Part shown: positions 33,911-46,105 of the stretch, in pieces
Layout: every line of letters begins with the position of its first letter
Numbering within the stretch: position 1 is the stretch's first letter
Assembly (NCBI RefSeq): GCF_037975245.1
Contig: NC_092573.1
Span: forward strand, 5,268,001 to 5,332,000
DNA: 64,000 nt
From: Apostichopus japonicus
Taxonomy: Eukaryota > Echinodermata > Holothuroidea > Aspidochirotida > Stichopodidae
Direction: 5' to 3'
Program-made: the position numbers and the translations under genes
Notes under the pieces: generated by a model
The model's input: only the letters and a program-made list of their open reading frames with translations
The model's database searches: none
Told to the model about the DNA's origin: nothing

Positions 33911-34429
33911 ACATTGAATCTTCAGTCTTTTTTGTGTTTGAATGTACAGACTAACTTGGTATTTTCATTATTTAATATAATTAAAACTATGTGAGAGCAA
34001 CAGGTACATGTGTATAGGTACAAAGGATAAAGTCTATTAAATTCCACAACAACTCAGGAATTTGGCTTTGGCCCATTTAAGTTGTATTAAATCACAAACA
34101 TTTGTCCCTTAAGTTTGAAATATTTTATTTTATATTGTTTAATGACAAAGGAGTCATGACACTTTGCTGAGTTGCAGACTCCTATGTTCTGACATTCCAA
34201 CATTTAAGGAGTTGCTCAAACCTATTAGAAATGTACAAAATATCTTATTGTTGTATTGTTTAGAGTTAAAATGCTGATTGTGCGATATTCTACTAAGTTA
34301 CCAATGGACCACCCGTGGTGTGTAAGCCATCCCAGGGTAGAATTGAGGGTTAAGACTAACTGTTGTGCCGATATCGCCAATAACGGTTTTGTCCGACATG
34401 CGATATCCCCAATCCCAATATTGATACCG

Positions 34430-35600
34430 TTTGCACAAACAGTAACCATGTGTATCACTCTCATTTGCCAAATCCTGTTAGGAAATCAGTAGAAAACTTA
34501 TGTGCACATTCTATAACACTAGTCCTAACTCTTTTTGAATGAATGATGATATTCCCCACCAAGTTGATATGCATGAAACTGTGTGCTAGCATTTTTTTGG
34601 TAAAACACAAGACTATCCTTCCTGTTACTTCTGTTGTATAATTTGTTACCTTGTTGACCAACTACGTTCAACACTTCGGCTGTAAGTCTTATTCAAATTT
34701 ATTTCAATTGGAGCCACAAATTTCTTAGCAAAAGTGATAAAAGATGACATTGTGCAATGAATAAAACTTATTTCATATGGAAAAGACAATTAGTTTATCC
34801 TGGCTTAGAAAGTATTTTACTACCCCTTTGTGTTTAGCAGAACCAAAGCGAAACATTTTCTTAAATTTGTTAATTTCCGTAAAAAAATATATCCTACCAT
34901 TATCAGGCAATACTAACAACTAAGCCTAGCCAAACTTAGCTTAGCAAGTCCCTTCGTGTTTGAAATATTTTGTAAACAAACCGTCAACAAATTGTGATAT
35001 GTAAACTTGATTCTCAAAATACAATCTTTTCATCAGTCATTGATGTCTTAACAAACTGCATCCATGCTACTCTTTCCAGCTTCTTAAAAGATATGCAATT
35101 TTTGACATGATTTAGTATGGGGTTTCCACAGTGTGCTATAACTTTTATCCTCAGTGGAGTCTCAGCAGCACTATGCAAGTTAGTGTGATAGGCTACAACT
35201 GTAGTTCCTATATACATAGTTTTATCAAATGTTTTTCAACATCACATAAGTTACTACTTACACTGTGTCTGAATATGCCATGGTTACAACTTTGATTTTG
35301 CAAAAAGTTTCTTCGATTATTGCCAAAAATATTTGCAAGGGCTAAGTGTTAGTGGGTATGTTCGGTTTTAATTATTTGTGTTCACTTGAATAATACAGCA
35401 GCCAGGCTGGTGAAATTTAGTTTAACGTTTAACAAAGCATGGAGGTGTTTTGTATACCTCCATGAACAAAGTAAGTCTGTTTACTGATCGTTATCGGTAA
35501 ATATTTTCTGAACTTGCATCTTATTTCTTTGACCAGCTGATCTTGACCACTGGCTATTTATTGAAACCGAGGCTTAAGAATGGGTTTTTTAGTACAGATT
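34430..35600 (+). repeat. Dispersed repeat family R1, copy 1
   Basis: About 1.17 kb repeated in inverted orientation at 44940-46105, and over its central part directly at 52975-53390. Landmarks are AACTTGATTCTCAAAATA, CATCAGTCATTGATGT, and TCTTATTTCTTTGACCAGCTGATC near the right end. No coding capacity recognised. Confidence 0.8.
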
Positions 35601-36800
35601 TGTGATTTTGTTGTGAAAAACAATGTTCAATATTGGTTTGCCGTTATCTGCAATTTTACTGATACCGATATGCCACCCATTTTGTTAATATCGGCTGATA
35701 CCCATATCGCAAACGATTATCACAATTTAAGACAGCCACAATTGGTTCGATTCTGTGAAACATGCTGAGTTAGTGACAAGGTATTGACATCCAGCAATAT
35801 TTTCTTTTCCACATAATGTTACACTGTCTACCAATGGAATATATCCCTTTAACCCTCATTTGTAGAGCATCTTCATTTAATCAATTTCAGTTGAATTGGT
35901 AAAATTGCCCATTAAATGCAGAGAGCTGCATTAATACTTTCCAAACAGTTGTTTTGTTCTGTGTTTGGAGTACACTGTGTACTGTAGACCTTGAAAAGCC
36001 AAGCTTGTCTTTGTTCATCACTGGACCAGGCAGCTCCTTGATTGAACAATTATTTCTTGTCAATGGAAAAAGTTTGTTACAGGCTTTCAGCTATTATGCC
36101 AGTTGCTTGTAGGTACTACTGCACATGTATGCAAGGCATTAGTCATACTGATTTGTCTAAGATCTCTAAGTAGTGTTTCCAGGATTTTCAACAAGGTTAT
36201 CTAATCATATTGCGTTCAACCTGCATGGAGCCAGGCTTCAAAATGTACACCATTTACTTGGTAAATGTCCGTAGAGATGTTGCCATTGCGAGTAGAAAAT
36301 GAAGGGGCTTGCATTTTAGTGCAAATTGGAGAAACATTTTCAATCAAATCTGAAGCTTGTATTACCATTGAATCATCATTTAGGAACTCACCAATTCTTT
36401 ACTTTACTCTTAATATTTGACTATTTGTTAATGCATCTGGTAACAGCAGAGTGAATGTGTTTTATATTTCCTATAATATTTAACTCACTTGTGTACTGTC
36501 AAAAAGAATACATCTTAGTTGCATTTTGAGGAAATTCTAACTATATAGGGAACTTCCAAATTTCAAGTCTTATTAAAATCAACAAGAATAAATAATAAAT
36601 TCAGAAAGCTATCAAAGGTAAGATGCCATTATTACGTTACAGGCCACTTACTGTGTTCCATTCCTTGGAAGATGTGAGAGTTTAGTCTGTCGAAATGGGT
36701 TACGTTCAGTCTACCATAAATCTCTAGTTAGGATCAAAATATTGAGACGGGGCTTCCACCGGAACAGTCTGGAATATTTTCTATTTGAGCATAGTATTAC
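35601..36800. other. Intergenic stretch
   Basis: Contains ATCGGCTGATACC-type words (35690-35730) like those of another inverted-repeat element, then nothing recognised. Confidence 0.35.
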
Positions 36801-38409
36801 TAGTTTTAGACCGATAATGGGTTAGATAATTGGCAGTGGGCCGATTATCACACAATCGGTAAATAATCGGCATTGGCAAAATCTATGCACTACCGATTAT
36901 GCAGAAAAGACGATTATGTTCCACATAATGGATTGTAATTTTCTGCGCTTTCAATTCATCACAGCCACAACCGGAGAAAAAAAATAGATTGTTCGATTCA
37001 AAGCCGGGGAAGGTGCGCTAATCTATGGTGTAATTGTATCGCAAGTCCCTCACGCATGGTTATACTAATGCCACGATATAATATCCAAAATTGGCAGTTA
37101 ACACCATACAATATACCCTAGGTAAGCTTAGGGGGACAATGTTATTAATTTTTTTCCACTTCGCTTCTTGCATCTAACAAACCTCCTGTTATCCATGTTT
37201 AATGATTGATAAGAAAAATTTATTGTCTTGACTAAATATAAAACCAAAACAACATACTTTTTAGCCACTTTGGCCGTTTCACCATAGGTGAAAACTGGAA
37301 AGTGAAAACGATAACAGGCTTTGCTCATTGTGAGTTCTACGTACATTGACTAGTCTGGCTAGAGAACGGTTGAGCTTCATAACTGTTTGCAAATGCGGCC
37401 AAGCTTTTACAAATGTGATAAAATGATGAAATCAAGGGGCCAAATACTCCATAAAATCCCTAAAAATGTTTGGCGACAGGCCTCAGTAATTCTACTGCAT
37501 TACAGTATTTTGTGATAAGGCAAACACACACATAGTTTTGCGGAAACACGAAGCAACTTTTGACGGCATGTACCATAAGTGCTTAAAAAGCCCCTTTTCA
37601 GTAACTGAACTCCTTAACCTCAACCGACCAAAGCAAGTCTAATTTCCAGCAACACTTGCGACAAAGCAAATGTGTGATTTCTCCCACATGTAGTTTAAAA
37701 GTCAATGGACAAGCGCCATGACTTACTGTGTATGATCGTTTGAAACAACGTACGATTGGAAGGATTACCTCGCAGATGTTAATCATTGAAAACTTGAAGC
37801 AAACGTTCGTGATTGTTTTATTTTTCATACCAGAATATATATTTCGATATCAGATAATGAAATTACACATATTTTATTTCCCTATGGTCTACTTTTCACT
37901 TTATTTACGTTGGAGTTGCACACTGATAATGGTTATCATACCATTTGTAAAAGCTGTCCCTAACTTTTTGTTTTTATTTCGTAGCCTATGGCTACTATTT
38001 ACCCCCTTCTGTTGTCTGTACAGCACTACCATTTACTGTGTTGTGGCGAGATTTCAATATTGCTACTCATCGTCATAAACGTACAGCGCCAAATGTATAC
38101 ATGTATTACATTGTTCTTTGTTTGCTCCATAATGTTTTACTGTGAAAGGTTAAGTCGTTCATTTACATCTTTGATTGTATTGGCCCAGAAGTTGGTAATC
38201 ATGCATAACACTAAATCATACTTTAGGCCAGTTCCACGAAAATGATGAAATAATCGGTAATTCTGTAATCGGCATCGGCTGATTGTCACAGGAATTAATT
38301 AGTAATCGGTAAAACCGATTATCATATAATCGGTCGAACACTACCGTTTGTCACAGGAACTTATCGGTAATCGGTAAGAAATGATTATCATATAATCGGT
38401 CGAACACTA
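36801..38409. mobile_element. Candidate DNA element with CCGATTAT-rich ends
   Basis: The left end reads TAGTTTTAGACCGATAATGG and the right end, read inward, TAGTGTTCGACCGATTATAT. Both ends are crowded with ATAATCGGT/ACCGATTAT words, including the perfect palindrome ACCGATTATCATATAATCGGT (around 38314-38334). The right end is present twice (ends at 38343 and 38409). I could not find a target-site duplication, so the boundaries are provisional. ORFs inside, for example 37728-38078, are not recognised. Confidence 0.45.
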
Positions 38410-39460
38410 AAGGTTGAATGTAACAAAATAAATATCTCTGTTTTACAAGCAGCATACAATATAACCAATATCGTTGACTGCCTACTGCCATGATGAATCT
38501 TAAAAGCATCGTCAGTAATTGAAATGTACACGAAATGAGACCTGTGACAGATCGATAATGCAGAGAGGTTTCTGATATGCGAGATGAAATTGGTTTGCAT
38601 TCATCATGGGAAGTTACCGCAGTGGCTTTTTAAATTAAATTCCAGACTGCATTCTTGATTTAGTAACTGTCTCTAAGGCTGTGTTTTATTGGCCAGGATG
38701 GAGTTAAGCTTACAACAAGGTTTTGCTTCCATTGCTAATCATCACAGGTTTGATTTGTGAGAAATGACAGTCACAAGAGGCCCTAAGTACTGGCATATTT
38801 TTGTGTAGGTGAAAGAAGTTCCTTATTCTCTATTTTTTTTTTACATATATGTTTTTATCCTGGCGGCCTTTGCATATGAGCAGGTTATTGCTATCTTTTT
38901 ACCTATGATTAAGCCTGTGGATTAAGTTAAAACTGTTGTCTTGATATATGTAAAAGCAAAACATTTATGTTTGTGCACTATGACTGTTGGTTGGAAACTG
39001 TTGATTCTCTCTTTTTTAGGGGTAATTGAAGTTGTTTTTGGTTACTTGCCATAGGCAAGTAAGTTATGCATGCTGTCAAGTTGGCATGTGTGGGTGTGCG
39101 TGACACAAGCTTGTATCTCATGAACTTCGTTCGTGGTAGTGTTTACTTTGACAATGGTCGGTTCGCTTGATGACATGAAAAAAAAAATAGCATTTGGAAG
39201 ATTTCTCATGGTAAAAGCAGTTTATTTGTTTGATTTGGTTGCCGATCATACCTAAACATGGATGTAGCTGTTGTAAATTTTTTCATCTTATGAATCTTAG
39301 TTAAGAAGTAATAAATACGGATTAAGTTTTCCTCTTAATATTTGTTGCACACACCACATGCTCATACTATTTACTTTATGTGCTGAAGCTATATATTTGA
39401 AAGTTTAGAAATTGGTCTTTTTCTTTGATGTGTGGAATGAAGCTAAAGTATCTGCATTTT
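38410..39460. other. Intergenic stretch with ACTTGCCATAGGCAAGT palindrome
   Basis: Around 39040-39065 an ACTTGCCATAGGCAAGT palindrome is followed by a short tract resembling the start of the repeat at about 50805 (GTTACTTGCCGTAGGCA). No gene recognised. Confidence 0.4.
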
Positions 39461-39710
39461 TGGTTTCGATGATAATTGCAACCTTTATTCATGGGTATGT
39501 GTATGTATGCATGTGTGTGTGAGTTGGTTTGTGGCGCCCAGCTTGTAAACACGATATCTCAAGAAAGGAAGGTTGGACCAACTTCATATTTAGTGTGTAG
39601 AAATACCATATTGAGTTCAAGAAGCCTATTGTATTTGGTGGAGGTCAGGTCATTTGTGGTCACCAGGGGTGAAATTGTGAAAAACCTTGTTACATCATCG
39701 AAACCACAAT
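39461..39710 (+). mobile_element. DR1-type repeat family, single-unit copy with inverted ends
   Basis: Starts TGGTTTCGATGATAATTGC and ends CATCATCGAAACCACAA, so GGTTTCGATGAT is inverted at the two ends, as in a MITE. The body is one unit of the family: GTAAACACGATATCTCAAGA, GTGTGTAGAAATACCA, TGGAGGTCAGGTCATTTG, GGTCACCAGGGG. The multi-unit relative is at 52155-52905. An ORF of 162 codons through it is repeat-derived. Confidence 0.65.
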
Positions 39711-40839
39711 GCATTTTTGCATTCTGGTTTATGAAGTTGGAGCACTTCGCTGCTTTTTGTCGGAAATCAGATTTCCCCCCAGTTGACGTTTCACACAGTT
39801 TGTGTGCACAATGTTGTCTGTTCGACATTGATCCACACCCATTCTCAAATGTTGATTCGGATGCGTCGAGGATCAGCATTGCCAACACCTTAGGGAAATC
39901 AAGATCCTCTTCCACATTGCATTCTCAAATGTGCACAAGGCTATATAGGAATGATACTTTTTGAGGTAGTTCCTTTCAAGTTGCCTTACAGTGATAAACT
40001 GCACAGGACCGTATGGTATTGTGGTATAAACTCACATTGAGCTGTGTGGAAGCACTGCAGGAAGTCAACAATAGGCAAGTTGGGCTCACAAACAAAACAA
40101 ACTGACTTGACCCTTTTGAACTTACCCTTTGACATTCACTGTTGGATAACCTAGAATCCATGGATTTATGATGGCCCACTAGGTGAAACCATAAAACTGA
40201 AATATAAGGGTGTCTGATGTGGAGTGTTTTGACAACCAACTGTTGAATGATGTCCATGTCTCCTCACTGTAGCACACTATTGGGTGAATCCAATCCATAT
40301 TTGTTATAGAGCACAGTCTAGTTTGAAAGATAGCATCCTTTAAGGTGTCATCCATAGATTGTTGATGTAGCGGGAGTTTGCACAGCATGAACAAAGGTGT
40401 TTGTAGAGGGTAATGAGTCAATGACAGCTGAAATAGAGATGTTTTGCTAAGACAGCTTGTGTCATATACCACATTCTTGCACTACTGCACAGATGATTGA
40501 ACATGGGTAGGCCTTATTGACAGTAGTATGCAAGTGATATACACCAAAGGGTGCTTCTAACCAGACAGCAGAACTGCAGTGTGGTTTTGATGATGCTATA
40601 TGAATAATGTTATGAATGTGATACATTAGGCTGTAGCATATAGCAAGGATGAACAACATACCTGTACATACCTGTACACAGTAGTCCAGTAAAAAGCATT
40701 GAGGTATGACAAACAATATTCACATTGGCAGCTGATGACTGAGATGGACAATTTTCTTGTATTCAGCATACAGATTGGTCTCTAAAAAGACAATAGGCTT
40801 CTTCTCAGTCCTCGACAAATATTTTTAAAAGTACTTGCT

Positions 40840-41140
40840 ATTTGGGGGCCGTGACTAAAAATATACTTGTGAAAAGGCTTTCGCCACTATGACTGCTGTT
40901 TAAGTCTCCATAGTACATATCTACAACATCAATACTTTCTATGAACAAAGGTTGGGCACTTAGGTAGATACTTGGTGCTACGTAATTGCACACTGGAAAA
41001 TTATGTTTCTGTTCAGTATGACATTTAAACTTTTTTCCACCAAAAGTAAGTGATGAACAAAGTAAAACATGTCGCAGAATCATAAATGAGAAGCCAGGCC
41101 TACTGTAATGTCTCAAACAATTAAACATAAAACATCTGCA
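40840..41140 (+). repeat. Dispersed repeat family R3, copy 1
   Basis: Matches 58435-58650 in the same orientation: CGCCACTAT...GCTGTTTAAGTCTC, AGTACATATCTACA, CCACCAAAAGTAAG, TGAACAAAGTAAAACATGT. Identity is moderate. Element type unknown. Confidence 0.65.
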
Positions 41141-41399
41141 AAAATACCTACGAAGATAGCTTGGCTTCATTAGGGCTCCTCTAGTATACACTAGGCATAT
41201 ATATACCATGCAGTAGCTAGGTGTGTACGTCATTGCTACTGTGAACCTCTAAGTAAGCTACTGTACAGACCTATTATTGCTAGCTCATGATAATCAACTC
41301 CTTGGCCATGTGTAGTGCTAGCTTGTAGTTGAGGAATCGCAACTGAGGTTCTGAGCATTAAATCAAACTTCCAAAGTGTAATCGGGACTACTGGGAGTT

Positions 41400-41890
41400 A
41401 ATCGATTACAACTATCACCACTAGTAGAAGTACCACATTGAGTGCAAGAAGACTATTGGTTTTTGTGGAGACCAAAGGTCATTTGAGGTCTCTAATCTCA
41501 AGAAGGTAAGCTTGGGTAGATCTTGAGTACAAGAAGCTTTGAGTTTTTGGTAGAGGTCAAAGGTCATTTGGGGTCACCAGGGGCCAAATTTTGAAAACCT
41601 TATAAACACCATATCTCAAGAAAGAAAGCTTGGGTAGACCTCATATTTAGTGTGTCAAAGTACCACAATAAGTTCAAAAAGCCTATTGTTTCTAGTGGAG
41701 GTAAAAGGTCATTTGGGGGTCATCAGAGGTTAAATTGTAAAAACCTTGTAAACATCTCAATTGGAAGCTAGGGTAGATCTCATACTTGGTATGAAGGTGT
41801 ATAACATTAATAAAATAAGCCTATTGATTTTGGTAGAGGTCAAATGTCATTTGGGAACAAGGTGGGGGGGGGGTGGGTTAATAGTCTTGT
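41400..41890 (+). repeat. DR1-type repeat, degenerate tandem of about four units
   Basis: Four diverged units of about 140 bp. One carries an intact AGGTCAAAGGTCA at 41554-41566; the others have single changes. It ends near a G run at about 41864-41871. Confidence 0.75.
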
Positions 41891-41899
41891 AGGGTATAT

Positions 41900-42690
41900 G
41901 TCTTCATATTCAGGAACTGGCAGCCACATGATGGCCTACTGCTCTTCAAAATCTAAAGCTTGTTTTCTGTTCCCATCTTATGAATATTAATAAATGGTCA
42001 TGGCTTACCACAACAAATTCAAAATATCTCTGCAACGGTATGTCCGATTTAGTTTCAACTTTGTATGGTGATGTAACTACCACAACAATGACAAGATGAA
42101 TCATGTAATACTTGGTAGGTTGATGCCTTGTGATGAGTAGATTGTTTTAGGTTCCCATTTCATGAATATTAATTAAATGGGCAGAGCTTAATGTAAAATT
42201 TATGTAACATAATAAGCACGTTTTCATGACGTCTCAAACTTTATGTCAATATTTCATCAAATTGCAAGAAATGGCTTTCAAACACAAGACAAGAACCAAA
42301 TGTTTCATGGTTTCAATTTTGGCATATTAGGTTGTCACACTACATTCATGCAATCAGTCATGTTGATTTTTGTGTGCATATCATGAAAATCAATGAGTGA
42401 ACATATAATTCTTAATCAGATTTCTCTGAAATAGTATGTTAATTCAGCTTGTCAAAAGCTAGTACTACATTTCTAGATATATGTTTTTTCTTTGTACACA
42501 GTTCGATGCCAATGAAGCTGAATTGACAGAAGAGGTAGCCACTTGATATTTACCTCATCAGAGAGGTTATGAAGGTAATTATCCTTACCATACATCTTTC
42601 AACCTTTGGAAAGATACCTCTGAAATTCAGAGGTGGCATCTGAGGGAAGTGGAAGAGAGACTAAAGGATATTAACCTTTGACAATTATAA
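41900..42690. other. Intergenic stretch
   Basis: No gene. The sequence TTCATGAATATTAAT occurs with small variations (41975, 42165) and recurs near 58255, suggesting another old dispersed repeat. Confidence 0.35.
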
Positions 42691-42691
42691 T

Positions 42692-43970
42692 AGCAGTGGT
42701 ATGAAGTAAGACTAAGAGACTAGCAGATAAGTTAATAGTAGTGGTTTGAAGTAAGAGACTAGCAGATATGCAGATAAGTTAATAGTAGTGGTTTGAAGTA
42801 AGAGACTAGCAGATATGCAGATAAGTTAATAGCAGTGGTATGAAGTAAGACTAAGAGACTAGCAGATAAGTTAATAGCAGAGGTTTCACTGGTTTGAAGT
42901 AAGAGACTAGCAGATATGCAGATAAGTTAATAGTAGTGGTATGAAGTAAGAGACTAGCAGATATGCAGATAAGTTAATAGTAGTGGTATGAAGTGAGAGA
43001 CTAGCAGATATGCAGATAAGTTAATAGTAGTGGTTTGAAGTAAGAGACTAGCAGATATGCAGATAAGTTAATAGCAGTGGTATGAAGTAAGACTAAGAGA
43101 CTAGCAGATAAGTTAATAGCAGAGGTTTCACTGGTTTGAAGTAAGAGACTAGCAGATATGCAGATAAGTTAATAGTAGTGGTATGAAGTAAGAGACTAGC
43201 AGATATGCAGATAAGTTAATAGTAGTGTTTTGAAGTAAGAGACTAGCAGATATGCAGATAAGTTAATAGCAGTGGTATGAAGTAAGACTAAGAGACTAGC
43301 AGATAAGTTAATAGCAGAGGTGTCACTGGTTTGAAGTAAGAGACTAGCAGATATGCAGATAAGTTAATAGTAGTGGTATGAAGTAAGAGACTAGCAGATA
43401 TGCAGATAAGTTAATAGTAGTGGTATGAAGTAAGAGACTAGCAGATATGCAGATAAGCTAATAGTAGTGGTATGAAGTGAGAGACTAGCAGATATGCAGA
43501 TAAGTTAATAGTAGTGGTATGAAGTAAGAGACTAGCAGATATGCAGATAAGCTAATAGTAGTGGTATGAAGTGAGAGACTAGCAGATATGCAGATAAGTT
43601 AATAGTAGTGGTATGAAGTAAGAGACTAGCAGATATGCAGATAAGCTAATAGTAGTGGTATGAAGTAAGACTAAGAGACTAGCAGATATGCAGATAAGTT
43701 ATTAGTAGTGGTTTGAAGTAAGAGACTAGCAGATATGCAGATAAGCTAATAGTAGTGGTATGAAGTGAGAGACTAGCAGATATGCAGATAAGTTAATAGT
43801 AGTGGTATGAAGTAAGAGACTAGCAGATATGCAGATAAGCTAATAGTAGTGGTATGAAGTAAGAGACTAGCAGATATGCAGATAAGCTAATAGTAGTGGT
43901 ATGAAGTGAGAGACTAGCAGATATGCAGATAAGCTAATAGTAGTGGTATGAAGTGAGAGACTAGCAGATA
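42692..43970. repeat. 47-bp satellite array, about 27 copies, with higher-order units
   Basis: Tandem 47-bp units (GTAGTGGTATGAAGTAAGAG, ACTAGCAGATATGCAGATAA, GTTAATA). A distinctive variant, with GACTAAGAGACTAGCAGATAA then AGCAGAGG(T)TTCACTGG, occurs at about 42881, 43123 and 43318. Multi-unit blocks have therefore been copied as higher-order repeats. Single-base variants (AAGCTAATAG/AAGTTAATAG, GTGAGAG/GTAAGAG) alternate in the right half. Confidence 0.95.
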
Positions 43971-44939
43971 AGTTTCAAATTGTTCAGTCTGGATGGTGAC
44001 ATGCATTTTCTGAAATTTTCATAGTGTGTGTTTTTTTCATGGTTTGTGGCTGTTTATCATGGTCTTCCTGCTGAAAATGAAGACGTAATTTGCAGTTGTG
44101 CCTGTTTGCCAAAGTTATGCCTGATTTATGCCCATCCGCATACATGGTTTTTCTTGGGGGAAGATAATTTTTACAGTGTGCATTGGTCACTAGATATAGA
44201 ATCTACAAGCAGTATCAAGTGGACCATTAATTAGTTGGAAATTAATTAGTGTAGCATGCATATCTCGCAACCAATTTCGACCAAGTATGTTACTGAATTA
44301 ATTCTGTTAAGTATATCATTTGTTAAAAATATCACAAGGAAAACATGTTGGTCGCTTAAATAAGGTTCATAGTCATCAAGGGAGCATTATTGTGGAAGTC
44401 TGTAAATGTGTAATTATTCCACCATTTATATAGTGTTCTCTTCAAGTTGTGAAAGGTATATTAACACTTTGGAAAATTCACATGCATTGACTTTTCATTT
44501 CCGTGATTCACTTTTCTTTCCTGTATTGTTTCAACATCAGTGTAGCCGCTGTGAAAGTCTGTCCTTATTCGTTTCATTTCCATTTCGTGTAGCCTGCCTT
44601 AAAATATGCCACGGATCTACTTTAAATAGTGAGTACTTACAAAAATCTGGTTCATTGTTTGAGAGATCAAAGGGCATTGCATGTCATCAGAACAAAGTTT
44701 GAAAACTTAGTACAGTAGGATACCACCAAACACAACAGTTGCATAAATGTTATGTGGATCCCCTTAAGTAAGTGTATCAAGTTGAAAGGTCATCTGAGAT
44801 AATCAAAGGTCAGTCTGGAAACTTAGTAAAATAGGCTTCCTCAAGTAATCCATATCCAGTAATCTCCTAATATTGAACATGTATTTTTTCACAACAAAGT
44901 CACTTCTTGTTACTTGAGATGGTTTATTAATTAGTTCTA

Positions 44940-46105
44940 AAAAATCATTTCTTTAGCCTCAGTTTTCGATTTTGATTATAAGCCAGTTGTCAATATGCCG
45001 ATCAGCTGGTCAAAGAAATAAGATGCAAGTTCTGAACATATTTACGAAGAAGGATCTGTAAACAGATCAATCAGGCCACTTAATGTTACGTACATTGCAG
45101 TCTTTGTTGGGTGGTTAAGTTAATTTCACCAGTATACATAACCACTGTATTATACAAGTGATCACAACATAATTAAAACTGAACATACCTGCTGGTACCT
45201 GTTCTGCAGGTAGCAGATATTCTTGGCAAGAATCCAAGAAACGTTTTGCACAAAAGTTGTAGGTGACATATTCAGACCAACAAACAATGCACAGCGGTCA
45301 AACACATTGTGCGAAGTAACTTATGTGACGTTGAAGAACATTTGATAAAACTATATATTTACAGTAGTAGCCTATAACATTGACTTGCACAGTCTATCCG
45401 AGCCTCAGCAGGGGATAAAACTTATAACCGGGCTATCAATCCATTCCAAAAATTGCGTATCTTTTTGAAAGGTGCAAAGAGTATCATGGATGCTGTTTGT
45501 TATAACATCAATGACTGATGGAAAGATTATATTTTGAGAATCAAGTTTGTGTATCAAAATTTATTGCCAGTTGGTTTAATACAAAATATTTCAAACAAGA
45601 TGCACTTGCTAATTTTGGCTAGGCTTAGTTGTTAGTATAGCTGCCTAATGGTGGATATAATTTTTATGGAAATTAAAAAATTGAAGAAGTTGTTTTTGTT
45701 TTGGTTCTGTTTAACACAAGGGGATTGTTCAAGATCTTAGCCAGGATATACTAATGTCTTTTGTACATGAAATCAGTTTTATTCATCCCATGATGTCTTT
45801 TAACCTTTTTTTTTTGCCAAGAAATTTTTAGCTTCATTTGACAGTTGTATGAGACTTGCAGCCTAGGTATTGAATGTAGCAGAATTAACAGGAAAGGTAG
45901 GCTTGTGATCCCCTTCCCCCCCCCCCCAAAAAAAAATGCTAGCACACAGTTTCATGCATAACTTGGTGGGCAATATGATCGTTCTTTGAAAAAGAGGTTA
46001 GGACAAGTGTTATAGAATATGCTTGTATTTTTTTTTACTAAATGGTTTAATGGGATTCCACAAATGAGAGTTAATACAAGTGGTTACTGCTTTTGAGTTG
46101 TGCAA
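44940..46105 (-). repeat. Dispersed repeat family R1, copy 2 (inverted)
   Basis: Reverse complement of 34430-35600 along nearly its whole length. The same family returns in plus orientation at 52975-53390. Those two copies lie about 3.8 kb upstream and 2.4 kb downstream of the ZNF608/609 first coding exon, inverted with respect to each other. Confidence 0.8.

Noticed and set aside
37728-38078. 116-codon hydrophobic ORF
   Set aside because: AT-rich composition inside a candidate transposon, no domain recognised, no homologous copy in the window.
39476-39964. 162-codon plus-strand ORF
   Set aside because: The first half translates the DR1-type repeat; the second half has no recognisable similarity or splice context.
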